54,790 nucleotides of DNA, from contig DAIDIH010000141.1 in assembly GCA_027459465.1 (NCBI GenBank), positions 1-54,790 on the forward strand. Direction: 5' to 3'. The translations under genes and the position numbers were made by a program. The DNA is from Bryobacterales bacterium (GTDB lineage Bacteria > Acidobacteriota > Terriglobia > Bryobacterales > Bryobacteraceae). Each line of letters begins with the position of its first letter. Within the stretch, counting starts at the first letter, position 1. Of this stretch, positions 8,373-16,455 are shown one piece after another. Below the pieces are notes generated by a model. The model was not told the DNA's origin. It searched no databases and saw nothing but the letters and a program-made list of their open reading frames with translations.

Positions 8373-8891
8373 TCAGGCATTGGTTTCTCCTTCGCGAACC
8401 GGCAAACGCGATTCCTTGTGCGCGCGGCGGAATGAACGCGTGAACAACAGCAGCAGGACGCCAGTGCCGAGCAGGACGCCGGACGAGACAAACGCCCAGC
8501 GTTCCGGCATCCAAGGCAATCCAACGGCAACGCCCCAATACCCCAGCACGATGTACTCGAAGGCGATGTAGCCCCCGACCGCCAAAAGGAGCGTTAGCAG
8601 GATGCTGTTAATGATCCGATTGCGCTGCCGCCGCGCCTCATCCAGCGTGCATACGCCGCGGCGCCGGAAATACACCACCAGCGCCAGCGCCAGAAAAAGA
8701 AGCGCCACACTGCGGAATACCCAAACATATTTCCCGGTGAGCACATTATCCACGCTGACTGCGGTTGAAATCGAAGCCAGTCCGAAGAGAACCAACGCCA
8801 GCGGCGTTATGCAGCAGAGACACCCGGTCAAGACGGCCAGCGTCGAATGCAGGAAAATCCCCTCGCGGGCTTTGCGTGTTCCATCCTTCAT
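8373..8891 (-). CDS. Four-helix membrane protein, MerT/MerC-like
   Basis: About 172 residues from the ATG at 8891. The first membrane helix carries TGCLCCITPLALVLFGLASI, the Cys-Cys-x-x-Pro pattern of mercury transporters, and a later loop has RRGVCTLDEA. Length and helix number differ from MerT, so this may be a separate Hg or metalloid transporter. It lies directly downstream of the Met-rich gene. Exact family not recognised. Confidence 0.7.
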   Translation of the reverse strand: MKDGTRKAREGIFLHSTLAVLTGCLCCITPLALVLFGLASISTAVSVDNVLTGKYVWVFRSVALLFLALALVVYFRRRGVCTLDEARRQRNRIINSILLTLLLAVGGYIAFEYIVLGYWGVAVGLPWMPERWAFVSSGVLLGTGVLLLLFTRSFRRAHKESRLPVREGETNA

Positions 8892-8893
8892 CG

Positions 8894-9276
8894 TCAACGC
8901 CCGCGCTTCGCCGTCTCTAACTGTTCTTTGAAGACAGACATCATTTTGTCGATCATCTCCCGGGCTAACGCTTCCCTCGAACCTGAATCCAGTTCTGCGA
9001 ACATCAGTTTCAAACACGTCGGCATCATCGTCGTAACAAACTCCTTGCGGTCTTCCGAGGACATACCCGAAAACATCTTGCCCATCATGGCGTTCATCAT
9101 GGGTGGAATATCTTCATGGGTGGAATATCTTCGGGCTTCATCATGCCAGCCATCATCTTTTCCATCATGCTCTTCATCAAGCCCATGCCCGTCGCCATCG
9201 GGTTCGAGTTGCTGCCTGGTTCGGTTCCTGCCTGAGGTCCGCTGCCCTGTTTAGGGCCTTTGTCTTTCTGTTTCAT
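8894..9276 (-). pseudogene. Met-rich small protein gene split by a 17-bp tandem duplication
   Basis: The gene starts at 9276 (GGGAG 8 bases upstream) and reads into MMAGMMKPEDIPP, then stops at 9097 after KIFHP. A second frame begins at 9100 and reads NAMMGKMFSGMSSEDRKEF to a stop at 8894. Removing one copy of the 17-base repeat at 9099-9132 joins both into one protein of roughly 120 residues (PEDIPPMMNAMMGKMF). The second part still has an overlapping ATG and could be made separately by coupling. Met clusters and one Cys suggest soft-metal binding; no known family recognised. Confidence 0.75.
9099..9132. repeat. Perfect 17-bp tandem duplication
   Basis: ATGGGTGGAATATCTTC occurs at 9099-9115 and again at 9116-9132. 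Because 17 is not a multiple of three it shifts the frame of the Met-rich gene. It may be a recent slippage event that can revert. Confidence 0.95.
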
Positions 9277-9628
9277 CTTCGATCTCCCTGAGTGGGCTAT
9301 GAGGTTGTTCTTCCAGAAATTTGAGTACCAGCGGCACGGACGCCATTGCAGGACCGCCACCCATGGCTATCGCCACACCGCACGCCTCCAGAATTTCGGC
9401 TTTGCTTGCTCCCGCCGCGAGGGCCTTCTCCATGTGGACCAGGATGCAGGGTTCGCATTCTGTCGCCACGGCGATCCCCAAGACGATCAGCTCTTTGTGT
9501 TTCGTCGATAAGGCTCCTTCAACCAGGGAGGCCTGGAATAGCGCATCCAGGTGCTTCATCGGCGGCAGCTGTTGATTTAGCTTGGGCTTGTACTTCTTAA
9601 AGTCGGCGAGAGCCTCGGTGGGATTCAT
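9251..9628 (-). CDS. AhpD-like carboxymuconolactone decarboxylase family protein
   Basis: 125 residues with the CMD/AhpD redox motif CEPCILVHMEKALAAGAS (CxxC followed by His) and EILEACGVAIAMGGGPA. AhpD-like proteins are alkylhydroperoxidases or thiol reductants. It overlaps the upstream methyltransferase by ATGA and the downstream Met-rich gene by 26 bases, so it is translationally coupled in the cluster. A redox partner role in metal(loid) handling is an inference. Confidence 0.88.
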   Translation of the reverse strand: MNPTEALADFKKYKPKLNQQLPPMKHLDALFQASLVEGALSTKHKELIVLGIAVATECEPCILVHMEKALAAGASKAEILEACGVAIAMGGGPAMASVPLVLKFLEEQPHSPLREIEDETERQRP

Positions 9629-10308
9629 CGCTGCGTTTCCTTTCTGAGCGTTACCCGGAAGAGCTTTCTGGGCAGTCCACCCTCCTCGAATTCATCGATG
9701 CTGACAATCTGAAAGCCGCTTGCCAAATGCTCGACCTTCTGTCGGCTGAAGAAATGCACGATGAAGCCGCCGACCTCGTACAGGTCCTCTCCCCTGTGGA
9801 TGCCGGTACCGAAGTGCGGATCGCCTGTATGCCTGACCGTGTAGACGTTGAGGCCGCCGGGTTTGAGTACCCGCCAGACCTCGCGAGAGAGATGCTCAAG
9901 TTCCGGCGTGGTGAGAGCCATGCAGTAGAGCATGTGGGAGTAACAGGCATCGAACGAATTGTCCTGAAACGGGAGAGGTTCTCTGATATCGTGACGGTAC
10001 ACGGTGACGTTCTGCGACAAACCGACCGCTTGCGCCTTGGCGGTAAGGGCGTCTGCCCCCGCCTGAGAATAGTCCAGGGCAGTGACGCGAAAACCCTCTC
10101 GGGCAAAGAACAGGGTGTCTCTGCCTTGTCCGCTGCCGAGCTCGAGGAGTAATGTCTTGCCGTCACTCTTGAACAGTGCAGCCCCTTTCCGTCCCGCGTC
10201 ACTGGGCTCTGCGCCGAACATCTCTGGCTTCTGGGAAAATGTCATTTCCCAGTGGTTCTGTTGCGCGTCCAAAATCTCGTTCGTAGCCCGAAGGCTTTCG
10301 ACATGCAT
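9625..10308 (-). CDS. Class I SAM-dependent methyltransferase
   Basis: 227 residues with a Rossmann SAM site (LLLELGSGQGRDTLFFAREG), an acidic loop (VTALDYSQAG) and PLPFQDNSFDACYSHMLYCM. It resembles the TehB/UbiE-like methyltransferases seen in metalloid clusters; the substrate is unknown. AGGAGG lies 11 bases before the ATG. It is not a paralogue of the ArsM-like enzyme at the end of the same cluster. Confidence 0.85.
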   Translation of the reverse strand: MHVESLRATNEILDAQQNHWEMTFSQKPEMFGAEPSDAGRKGAALFKSDGKTLLLELGSGQGRDTLFFAREGFRVTALDYSQAGADALTAKAQAVGLSQNVTVYRHDIREPLPFQDNSFDACYSHMLYCMALTTPELEHLSREVWRVLKPGGLNVYTVRHTGDPHFGTGIHRGEDLYEVGGFIVHFFSRQKVEHLASGFQIVSIDEFEEGGLPRKLFRVTLRKETQR

Positions 10309-10324
10309 TCTTGTGTTTACCTCC

Positions 10325-10573
10325 TCAATCGCGGATGTCCCTTCTCATCTGCTCGAATTCCTCTTTACTGATCTCACCCTTGGCGTACCGTGCTTTCAGG
10401 ATCTCTAAAGGCGTATCCGAGTCTTCTCTCCGATATTCATGCCTGTCAAATCGCCCGCAGGGCGGCCGGAATCCTCCTCGCCCGAAAATCAAATACACAA
10501 CCAGCAGCATCACGAGGATCATGATCAGGGGGAAGATCCACATTCCACCCCACCAGAAATATTCGGGTCCCAT
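10325..10573 (-). CDS. Small membrane protein with SHOCT domain
   Basis: 82 residues: one membrane helix (MWIFPLIMILVMLLVVYLIF) followed by a C-terminal SHOCT motif (PLEILKARYAKGEISKEEFE). SHOCT domains are short oligomerisation or tethering motifs found beside many membrane segments. GGAGG precedes the ATG. It is second in the minus-strand cluster. Confidence 0.85.
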   Translation of the reverse strand: MGPEYFWWGGMWIFPLIMILVMLLVVYLIFGRGGFRPPCGRFDRHEYRREDSDTPLEILKARYAKGEISKEEFEQMRRDIRD

Positions 10574-10629
10574 GGTGGCCTCCAGATGCGTCGCGGCTCA
10601 GCTCACTTGGCCTCTTCCTGCATGCAAGG

Positions 10630-10995
10630 TCATTTCTTGCCCGGCTGCATCTGGTTCATCATGCTCTGCATCTTCTCCCCGGCCTTCGGTTCCTGCGACG
10701 ACGCGACCAGATCGGCGATCGATTTTACTTGTGCGTCCGACAAGCCCAAAGCCGCCTTCTTGTCGGCCAGCAACTTAGCGACTTCCTCAGACGACAGAGT
10801 GAACATCCCCGCCATCCGTTGGGGCATTCCCTGCATCGTCTGGCCCGTGGGCGTGCTGGACATCATCGCCATCATTGGGCAGTTCATCAGACCCCCACCA
10901 GACTGTTGGGCGGGTTTGTCTTCCGACTTGGTCTGTGCAAAAGCCAGGAAGCCGGTCAAACCCACGACTGCCACGAGCACCGCGATTCTCGTCAT
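10630..10995 (-). CDS. Secreted Met-rich hypothetical protein
   Basis: 121 residues with a signal peptide (MTRIAVLVAVVGLTGFLAFA), a Met-rich region (MNCPMMAMMSS) and helical segments with LADKKAALGLSDAQVKSIAD, reminiscent of Spy/CpxP-like periplasmic metal-binding proteins, though the family is not certain. AAGGAGA precedes the ATG. It is the first gene of the cluster and divergent from the LysR-type gene. Confidence 0.7.
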   Translation of the reverse strand: MTRIAVLVAVVGLTGFLAFAQTKSEDKPAQQSGGGLMNCPMMAMMSSTPTGQTMQGMPQRMAGMFTLSSEEVAKLLADKKAALGLSDAQVKSIADLVASSQEPKAGEKMQSMMNQMQPGKK

Positions 10996-11015
10996 GGTTC
11001 AATCTCCTTTCGCGC

Positions 11016-11028
11016 TACCTTCATGGTA
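11016..11028. promoter_or_regulatory. Candidate LysR-type operator (T-N11-A)
   Basis: TACCTTCATGGTA is a dyad (TACC-N5-GGTA) with the T-N11-A form of LysR boxes, placed in the 78-base gap between the divergent regulator (starts 11074) and the metal cluster (starts 10995). A TATGAT hexamer at 11042-11047 could be the -10 box of the regulator. Confidence 0.5.
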
Positions 11029-11073
11029 AGGCCGGTTGAGGTATGATACAAATGCTTTTATCGGATCAAAACA

Positions 11074-12009
11074 ATGCAGAACTCGCATAGAATTACCCTG
11101 CAGCTGAACTTGCAACATCTGCGCACGTTCCAGGCGTTGGCGCAGGTCGAGAACTTTTCCAGAGCGGGTGAACAGGTGGGCCTCTCGCAGTCGGCTGTGT
11201 CGCGACACATCAGCGCATTAGAGGACTCGCTGGGATTGCGGCTGTTCGAGCGCGTCGGACGGCGTGCAATGCTGACGTCCGCAGGGAGAGTTTTACGGGC
11301 CCGCCTGGACGCGCTGATGCGAGAAGCCGACACGCTGCCCCGAGTCGTAAAGGACTTGTCTGAAGGAGTACAAGGCGACATCCGACTTGGCGCATGCATT
11401 ACCGCAGCCAATGCCCTCCTGGCGCCCTTACTGGGGCTATATCGCCGGAAATACCCGGAGGTCGGGTTAAGTCTGCAGCCAGGCAGTAGCGCGGGCACTA
11501 TCGAGAGCCTTCGGCGCGGCGAGATTGAGCTCGCTTTCGTGACGTCGGACCGGTTGCCCCCTGAGGCGGCGACGCTGGCTGAGATCCCTGATGAGTTGGT
11601 GCTGATTGCAGCGCCAAATCATAAGCTCTGCATCCGGCGCGCATTGACGCCCAGGGATCTCTCAGGCTGCGATTTTATCCAGCGTGAAGCTGCATCGGAC
11701 ACGCGCGCGGTAGTCGCGCATTGGTTCGAAGCGGAAGGCATCCAAGCGCGGAATCTGATGGGCGTCTGGTGACCGGACACAATCAAGCGCCTGGTAGGCG
11801 CTGGGCTGGGGTTATCCGCACTATCGCGCCGATTGGTCGCGGATGAACTTAGACGTGGGAGCCTGAAGATGCTGCGCGTTAAGGGCTGGCCCCTGTCCAG
11901 AACGATTCGGCTGATCATGCTGAAAGACAGCTTCGTGTCGAAGGCGATCCAGCACTTTCTCGGGCTCGTGCGGAAGAAGGTCCCGGAAGCCCAGTACCTT
12001 AAGAGTTGA
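11074..12009 (+). CDS. LysR-type regulator with an in-frame UGA (predicted selenoprotein)
   Basis: The N-terminal winged HTH (LRTFQALAQVENFSRAGEQV, then GLSQSAVSRHISALEDSLGL) and effector domain are clear. A TGA at 11770-11772 (codon 233) interrupts RNLMGVW-UGA-PDTIKRLVGAGLGL; the same frame continues 78 more codons to LRKKVPEAQYLKS-like residues and a TGA at 12007, giving 311 residues, normal for the family. A 7-bp hairpin with a GGT loop begins 13 bases after the TGA. The residue sits just before the conserved xxxIKxxVxxGLG segment of the effector pocket, where a selenol could sense metal or redox state. Alternatives: a truncated regulator or a recent nonsense mutation. Confidence 0.72.
11786..11802 (+). 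promoter_or_regulatory. Putative bacterial SECIS hairpin (LysR-type gene)
   Basis: AGCGCCT-GGT-AGGCGCT is a perfect 7-bp stem with a GGT loop. The loop starts 20 bases after the in-frame TGA (11770-11772). Stem length, triloop and leading GG match the hairpin in the methyltransferase gene. Confidence 0.65.
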
Positions 12010-12136
12010 GCTAACGCCAGAGGCCGCGAAGCGAGGCCGCTGCAATACGACGAGGGGCACGAGGTTGGCACAAGTGGAGCAAATCCGGGCTGCCACTGGA
12101 GTACCTTGACCCAGTAGTACACCATGTGGTGGAATA

Positions 12137-12547
12137 GTGAACAGAGCGCAAATCATGAAAAAGCCCAGCTGTTCCCGTTGCTCGCCCAAGCCAAAGCTCG
12201 CTTCCCGGCCCTTGCTCCTACCACGACAGGCCCGTGCCCTGGAGGCCACGTTCAAGATGCTGGCGAATGCCACGCGTCTCCGGATGCTGCACGCGCTGGC
12301 GCGTGCGGACGAGCTCTGTGTCGGAGACCTCGCTCAGGAATTGGGTATGAAGCCGCAGGCCGTGTCGAACCAACTGCAGCGGCTTGCCGACCGCAGCATC
12401 GTGGAAGCGCGCCGCGAAGGGCTGCAAATGTACTACCGGATTCTGGATCCCTGCGTAATCACACTTCTCGATGAAGGCTGGTGTCTGGCCGAGGATTCCT
12501 CGGTGCGGCAGTTTGAGCGCACCGAAGGGGGCAAAGTCGCGTCCTGA
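12137..12547 (+). CDS. ArsR/SmtB-family metal-sensing repressor
   Basis: Up to 136 residues (GTG at 12137, or ATG at 12155). The winged HTH is clear: FKMLANATRLRMLHALARAD, ELCVGDLAQELGMKPQAVSN, then ADRSIVEARREGLQMYYRI. The ELCVGDLA segment places a Cys where ArsR/CadC-type sensors bind thiophilic metals. Extra Cys residues near the N-terminus (CSRC) could also bind metal. It heads the plus-strand transport cluster and probably represses it until metal binds. Confidence 0.88.
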   Translation: MNRAQIMKKPSCSRCSPKPKLASRPLLLPRQARALEATFKMLANATRLRMLHALARADELCVGDLAQELGMKPQAVSNQLQRLADRSIVEARREGLQMYYRILDPCVITLLDEGWCLAEDSSVRQFERTEGGKVAS

Positions 12548-12618
12548 TGACGCTGGATCGAACGTGGCGACAAATCTCAATCTTGGGAATTCCAGTGGCG
12601 CCAAACGCCTGACAATAT

Positions 12619-13596
12619 ATGCGACGCGCCAGCTCATGGGTGTTGCTTGTTCTATCCCTCGCGATGCTCTCTTCGACCGGGCTCGAAGCGCAGGGGATAC
12701 AGATATCGGGTGGCCTGGATGGACGGCTCAGCAATCAAGATGCGGAAAATCCTGGCGAGGTGAAAGATGACTTCCGGCCTCTATTGGAGGGAGCTTTCTT
12801 CAATCTTCGTAAGGTGTGGAGTGATGCGTTTGGCGATCGCTGGATCGGGGTGGCCCAAGCCGACTTCGATGACAATTTCCAGCGGATCCGGCCGTATCAG
12901 GTCTATCTGCAATATAAAGGCCCTCTCGGGAAGTGGAATGTTCGGGCAGGCCAGTATCTGCTGCCATTTGGACTGCTCACAACCTACGATACCGAACGGC
13001 TCATTCTGCAGGGAATCGAGCGATCTAGCCTTGCTGTCCGGAGGGACACCGGCGTGATGGCATTCGGGCGCATGAGCGCATGGGACTACGCGGCCTCGGT
13101 GTCGGACGGACTCAGCGACGTCCGCTTCGCGGATTCTCGCGCCAATCCATTGGTGACCGCACGTCTCGCCTACGTCCAAGGCGGCTCGCAATTCGGCATT
13201 TCGACCTTGATCGGCGGTGTGTTACGCGATCCTGCTTACGGACAAGGGAGTGGTCGAGTTCAGGAGCGCCGCTTCGCCCTGGATGCAACTCACTCTTTCG
13301 GACCTCTCACACTGCGCGCCGAAGGAGTAAGAGGAGCCGATCCGGGTCACGTTGTTGGGGGCGGTGTTGCGCTCGCTGATTACGCTCTCACGCCTCGGCT
13401 GGAAATCAACACGCGATATGCGAGCTGGAGCGGCATCGAAAGCTATCAAACGGTCGGCGCGGGCGTTACGTTTCAGATCCGTCAAGGCTTGTACTTTCGC
13501 GTCGCTGACCAATATTACACGAGAAAGGAAAATCGGAAGGAAAATCCCGATGGTTTCACGATTCAGCTCTATTACGAGTTCAGCCGGACGTTGTAG
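12619..13596 (+). CDS. Porin-like outer-membrane beta-barrel protein
   Basis: 325 residues with a signal peptide ending in LEAQ. The mature part alternates amphipathic strands and short turns typical of phosphate-selective-porin-like or OprP-type barrels (VYLQYKGPLGKWNVRAGQYL, ending YYEFSRTL). It likely provides an outer-membrane path for the metal exporters downstream. The substrate is not predictable. Its 3' end overlaps the FMN-binding gene by 47 bases. Confidence 0.7.
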   Translation: MRRASSWVLLVLSLAMLSSTGLEAQGIQISGGLDGRLSNQDAENPGEVKDDFRPLLEGAFFNLRKVWSDAFGDRWIGVAQADFDDNFQRIRPYQVYLQYKGPLGKWNVRAGQYLLPFGLLTTYDTERLILQGIERSSLAVRRDTGVMAFGRMSAWDYAASVSDGLSDVRFADSRANPLVTARLAYVQGGSQFGISTLIGGVLRDPAYGQGSGRVQERRFALDATHSFGPLTLRAEGVRGADPGHVVGGGVALADYALTPRLEINTRYASWSGIESYQTVGAGVTFQIRQGLYFRVADQYYTRKENRKENPDGFTIQLYYEFSRTL

Positions 13597-14170
13597 CCAA
13601 GCCTGGCGCTTGTTACTCGCTGCGGTCCTACTCGCAATGCCTCTGTTGGCTGACGTGTGCGTCTGGCGCGATCCCGAGCGCGCTATGCAAAAGATTTTTC
13701 CAGCAGCGCGGGATTACAAGACGACCACGGTTAAATTCACACCCGAGAACGTGGGCGCCATCGAGAAGGAGCTTGGTTCCAAAATTGACGAGCCTTCCCA
13801 AGGCGGGGAGTTCAACTTCTACGACATCATCGGGGCGGTCGGGGGCAAACCGCACAAGCTGGGTACGATCATCGCGCTTGCCGGTAAGGGCGAGTATGGC
13901 GTGATCGAAGTGGTTATCGGCGTCGACGGCGCTGGAAAGATTGTCGGCAGCTACATTCAACGTTCCCGTGAGCGCGTCACCAAGGAGCTTGAATCTCCCG
14001 CCTTTCTCGGTCAGTTCAAGGGCAAAACCAGGACGGACAGCTTCGAGGTGGGAAGCGCTGTCAAGCCGGAGTCGGCGGATGCTGCCGATGCCTCGCGGAC
14101 TGTGGCGTTTGTGATCAAGAAAATGCTCGTTTTTAACCACATCCTCAATCAAGGAGAAAAGAACCCATGA
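13550..14170 (+). CDS. Exported FMN-binding domain protein
   Basis: About 206 residues from the ATG at 13550, with a signal peptide (LLLAAVLLAMPLLADVCVW) and an FMN-binding fold as in NqrC/RnfG (IEVVIGVDGAGKIVGSYIQR, then AFLGQFKGKTRTDSFEVGSA). Such domains carry covalently bound FMN and pass electrons outside the membrane. It overlaps both neighbours, so it is probably part of the same transcript. A link between extracytoplasmic electron transfer and metal export is an inference. Confidence 0.8.
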   Translation: MVSRFSSITSSAGRCSQAWRLLLAAVLLAMPLLADVCVWRDPERAMQKIFPAARDYKTTTVKFTPENVGAIEKELGSKIDEPSQGGEFNFYDIIGAVGGKPHKLGTIIALAGKGEYGVIEVVIGVDGAGKIVGSYIQRSRERVTKELESPAFLGQFKGKTRTDSFEVGSAVKPESADAADASRTVAFVIKKMLVFNHILNQGEKNP

Positions 14171-14601
14171 AAACACTGAAGACAGTGACGCTAACGATCA
14201 TGGCAGTGTCCATTTTACTTGCGGTAGGTTGCACTCTCGGGCAGAAACGGCATTTTGGCGCCGCGATCGATCCGAAGGCGCCGAAGGTAACGCTAGCAGA
14301 GCTCATCGCGAAGCCGGACGCCTACGCGGGCAAGATGGTCGTGATTGACGGAACGCACGGCGGCGCCTGCGCGGACGGCGATGATTTTTACTTCAAGGAC
14401 AAGTTCGACATCATAGAGGCGGTCCCACCAACTCCGGAAGTCATGCAATTGAAGACGGGCGCGCGTGTGCGGCTCTACGGACTTGTTAAAGTACGCAGTA
14501 GCGGGTCGGATGAAGCGGCCGAGAAAAACGAGGCCGACGAGAAAAAGGAAGCGGGAGACGTTGACGTTCGGATCATTGCCAAGGGGGTGGACGTGCTATG
14601 A
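14167..14601 (+). CDS. Lipoprotein, OB-fold-like
   Basis: 144 residues with a lipobox (LLAVGC). The body (VTLAELIAKPDAYAGKMVVI, then ARVRLYGLVKVRS) resembles small OB-fold domains, followed by an acidic Glu/Lys-rich segment. AAGGAG lies before the ATG. It overlaps its neighbours by ATGA on both sides, so it is likely an accessory of the ABC transporter downstream. Confidence 0.75.
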   Translation: MKTLKTVTLTIMAVSILLAVGCTLGQKRHFGAAIDPKAPKVTLAELIAKPDAYAGKMVVIDGTHGGACADGDDFYFKDKFDIIEAVPPTPEVMQLKTGARVRLYGLVKVRSSGSDEAAEKNEADEKKEAGDVDVRIIAKGVDVL

Positions 14602-15758
14602 CCCTCCTGACCCTTAGCCTCAAGGATCTGCTGCGCAAGCCAGCCCGTTCGCTTCTGACTGTGGCCGGCGTAGCTCTGGCGAGCGCGACCTTGTTCAGTC
14701 TTCTCTCTTTCAACCGGGGTTACGACGTTTCGCTAAAGAAGGAAATGGCCGACTCCGGCATCGACATGCTCGTATCGACGGAGGGCTGCCCGATGGAAGC
14801 GGCGTCGCTCGCGCTGCACGGCGGCGAAATACCGAAGTTCCTGCCCGAAAGCCGCCTGCCGGCGATCCGCGCCGTTCCCGGCGTGCGAGCCGTTACCGGC
14901 ATGCTTATCTTCTCCGCGCAAGGCGAGGGGAACCGCACGGACCTGTTTTATGGCGTCGATGACGAATTTTACAAGCTGCGCACGAACTGGAAGCTCAACG
15001 GCCATTGGTTCACGGATGACCACTCCATCATTCTCGGGGCGGAAGCCGCGAGAGTGGAAAAGCGCGACGTCGGCGACAAAATTTATTTTCCGGAGATCGA
15101 CACGGAGTTTAAGGTCACGGGCATCGTGGCGCGCACGGGAAGCGAGGATGACGGGTTCTTTTTCATTCCGCTGAAAACCGCTCAGAAGGTGTTCCATAAA
15201 GAGGGAAAACTCACCGGCGCCGGCGTGAACATTGCCGATGTGACAACGCAGCTCGACAGCGTCAAAGACGGCATCGAGCGCATCCCGGATGTCTATGTGG
15301 TCACCGCGCAACAGATGATTCAGCAAATTCTGCAGCTCGTAGGTTCCAGTAAGACGCTCATGTTCGCGGTTCTCTTGATCGCGTTGGTTATCGCTGTCGT
15401 CGGGGTTCTAAATACGGTGCTGATGTCGGTCATGGAGAAGCTGCGCGAGTTTGGCTACATGCGCTGCATCGGCGCCCCGCCCGGGAGCGTATTTCAGATA
15501 GTGCTCATAGAGACCGTGAGCCTCTGCCTGGCAGGCGGACTTCTGGGTGTGACGGTTGGCGCGCTCGGCTCGTCGCTCGCGGATACGCTGATCCGCGGAG
15601 TCCTGCCCTACGCGCCGGGCGGCAAGATGGTTGTCTTCGACCCGCGGGTGTTCGTTCTGACGCTGGCGGTGGCGGTGGGCATTGGAGCGCTTGCCGGGCT
15701 TTATCCGAGCTGGCGGGCATCCAGCGTCCCGCCGATGGAGGCGGTCCGCAATGAGTAA
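14598..15758 (+). CDS. MacB/FtsX-type ABC transporter permease
   Basis: 386 residues: an N-terminal membrane helix (ARSLLTVAGVALASATLFSL), a large periplasmic domain with a conserved GCPMEAASLALHGGEIPKFL segment, and three C-terminal helices (MFAVLLIALVIAVVGVLNTV, then REFGYMRCIGA and LYPSWRASSVPPMEAVRNE). This is the FtsX/MacB layout, which drives extraction of substrates across the envelope rather than transport through the inner membrane. The Cys in GCPMEA may bind metal. Confidence 0.88.
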   Translation: MTLLTLSLKDLLRKPARSLLTVAGVALASATLFSLLSFNRGYDVSLKKEMADSGIDMLVSTEGCPMEAASLALHGGEIPKFLPESRLPAIRAVPGVRAVTGMLIFSAQGEGNRTDLFYGVDDEFYKLRTNWKLNGHWFTDDHSIILGAEAARVEKRDVGDKIYFPEIDTEFKVTGIVARTGSEDDGFFFIPLKTAQKVFHKEGKLTGAGVNIADVTTQLDSVKDGIERIPDVYVVTAQQMIQQILQLVGSSKTLMFAVLLIALVIAVVGVLNTVLMSVMEKLREFGYMRCIGAPPGSVFQIVLIETVSLCLAGGLLGVTVGALGSSLADTLIRGVLPYAPGGKMVVFDPRVFVLTLAVAVGIGALAGLYPSWRASSVPPMEAVRNE

Positions 15759-16443
15759 CATCATCGAGCTTTCGGAAGTGAGAAAAATTTTTCGGCGCGG
15801 TAGCGAGACCATCGCGGCGGTCGATGGCGTGAGCCTCTCGATTGCGCGGGGCGAATTCGTGGCAGTGGTCGGCCCGTCCGGTTCGGGCAAAACAACGCTT
15901 CTCAATCTCATCGGTTGCGTAGACAAGCCGGATCGCGGACGCGTGCGCGTAGACGGCATGGAAACGGAGAATCTCTCAGAGCGTGCGCTCACGAGGATCC
16001 GCGGCGAGAAGATCGGGTTTATTTTCCAACAGTTCTTTTTGCTGCCTACGCTCACCGTCACCGAGAATATCGAGCTGCCGGCTGTATTTCTCAGGCGGCG
16101 TAACGGGTCGGGTCGTCGAGTCTCCGAACTGCTAGAGCGGGTCGGCCTCGGCTCCCGGGCCGGTCACCTTCCCTCCCAGCTTTCGGGCGGAGAAATGCAG
16201 CGCGTCGCCATTGCTCGGGCTCTCATGAACAGCCCGAAGGTCCTCGTCGCGGACGAGCCAACAGGAAACCTCGATTCCCGTAACGCTGAAAGTGTCATGG
16301 AGATCTTTCGGAACCTGAACCGGGACGGCCTGACAATTGTCATGGTCACGCATAACGCTGAGCTTGCGCAGGAGGCGGGGCGGATCGTTTCGATGAAAGA
16401 TGGCCGCGTAGTCGCCACTGAGGCGGTGACGAGGGCCTCCTAG
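15751..16443 (+). CDS. ABC transporter ATPase (LolD/MacB-like)
   Basis: 230 residues from the ATG at 15751, overlapping the permease stop by 8 bases. Walker A GPSGSGKTTLLNLIG, Q-loop FIFQQFFLLPTLTV, signature LSGGEMQRVAIARAL and Walker B VLVADEPTGNLDS are all intact. It energises the adjacent permease. Confidence 0.95.
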   Translation: MSNIIELSEVRKIFRRGSETIAAVDGVSLSIARGEFVAVVGPSGSGKTTLLNLIGCVDKPDRGRVRVDGMETENLSERALTRIRGEKIGFIFQQFFLLPTLTVTENIELPAVFLRRRNGSGRRVSELLERVGLGSRAGHLPSQLSGGEMQRVAIARALMNSPKVLVADEPTGNLDSRNAESVMEIFRNLNRDGLTIVMVTHNAELAQEAGRIVSMKDGRVVATEAVTRAS

Positions 16444-16455
16444 AAGGAAACCGTA

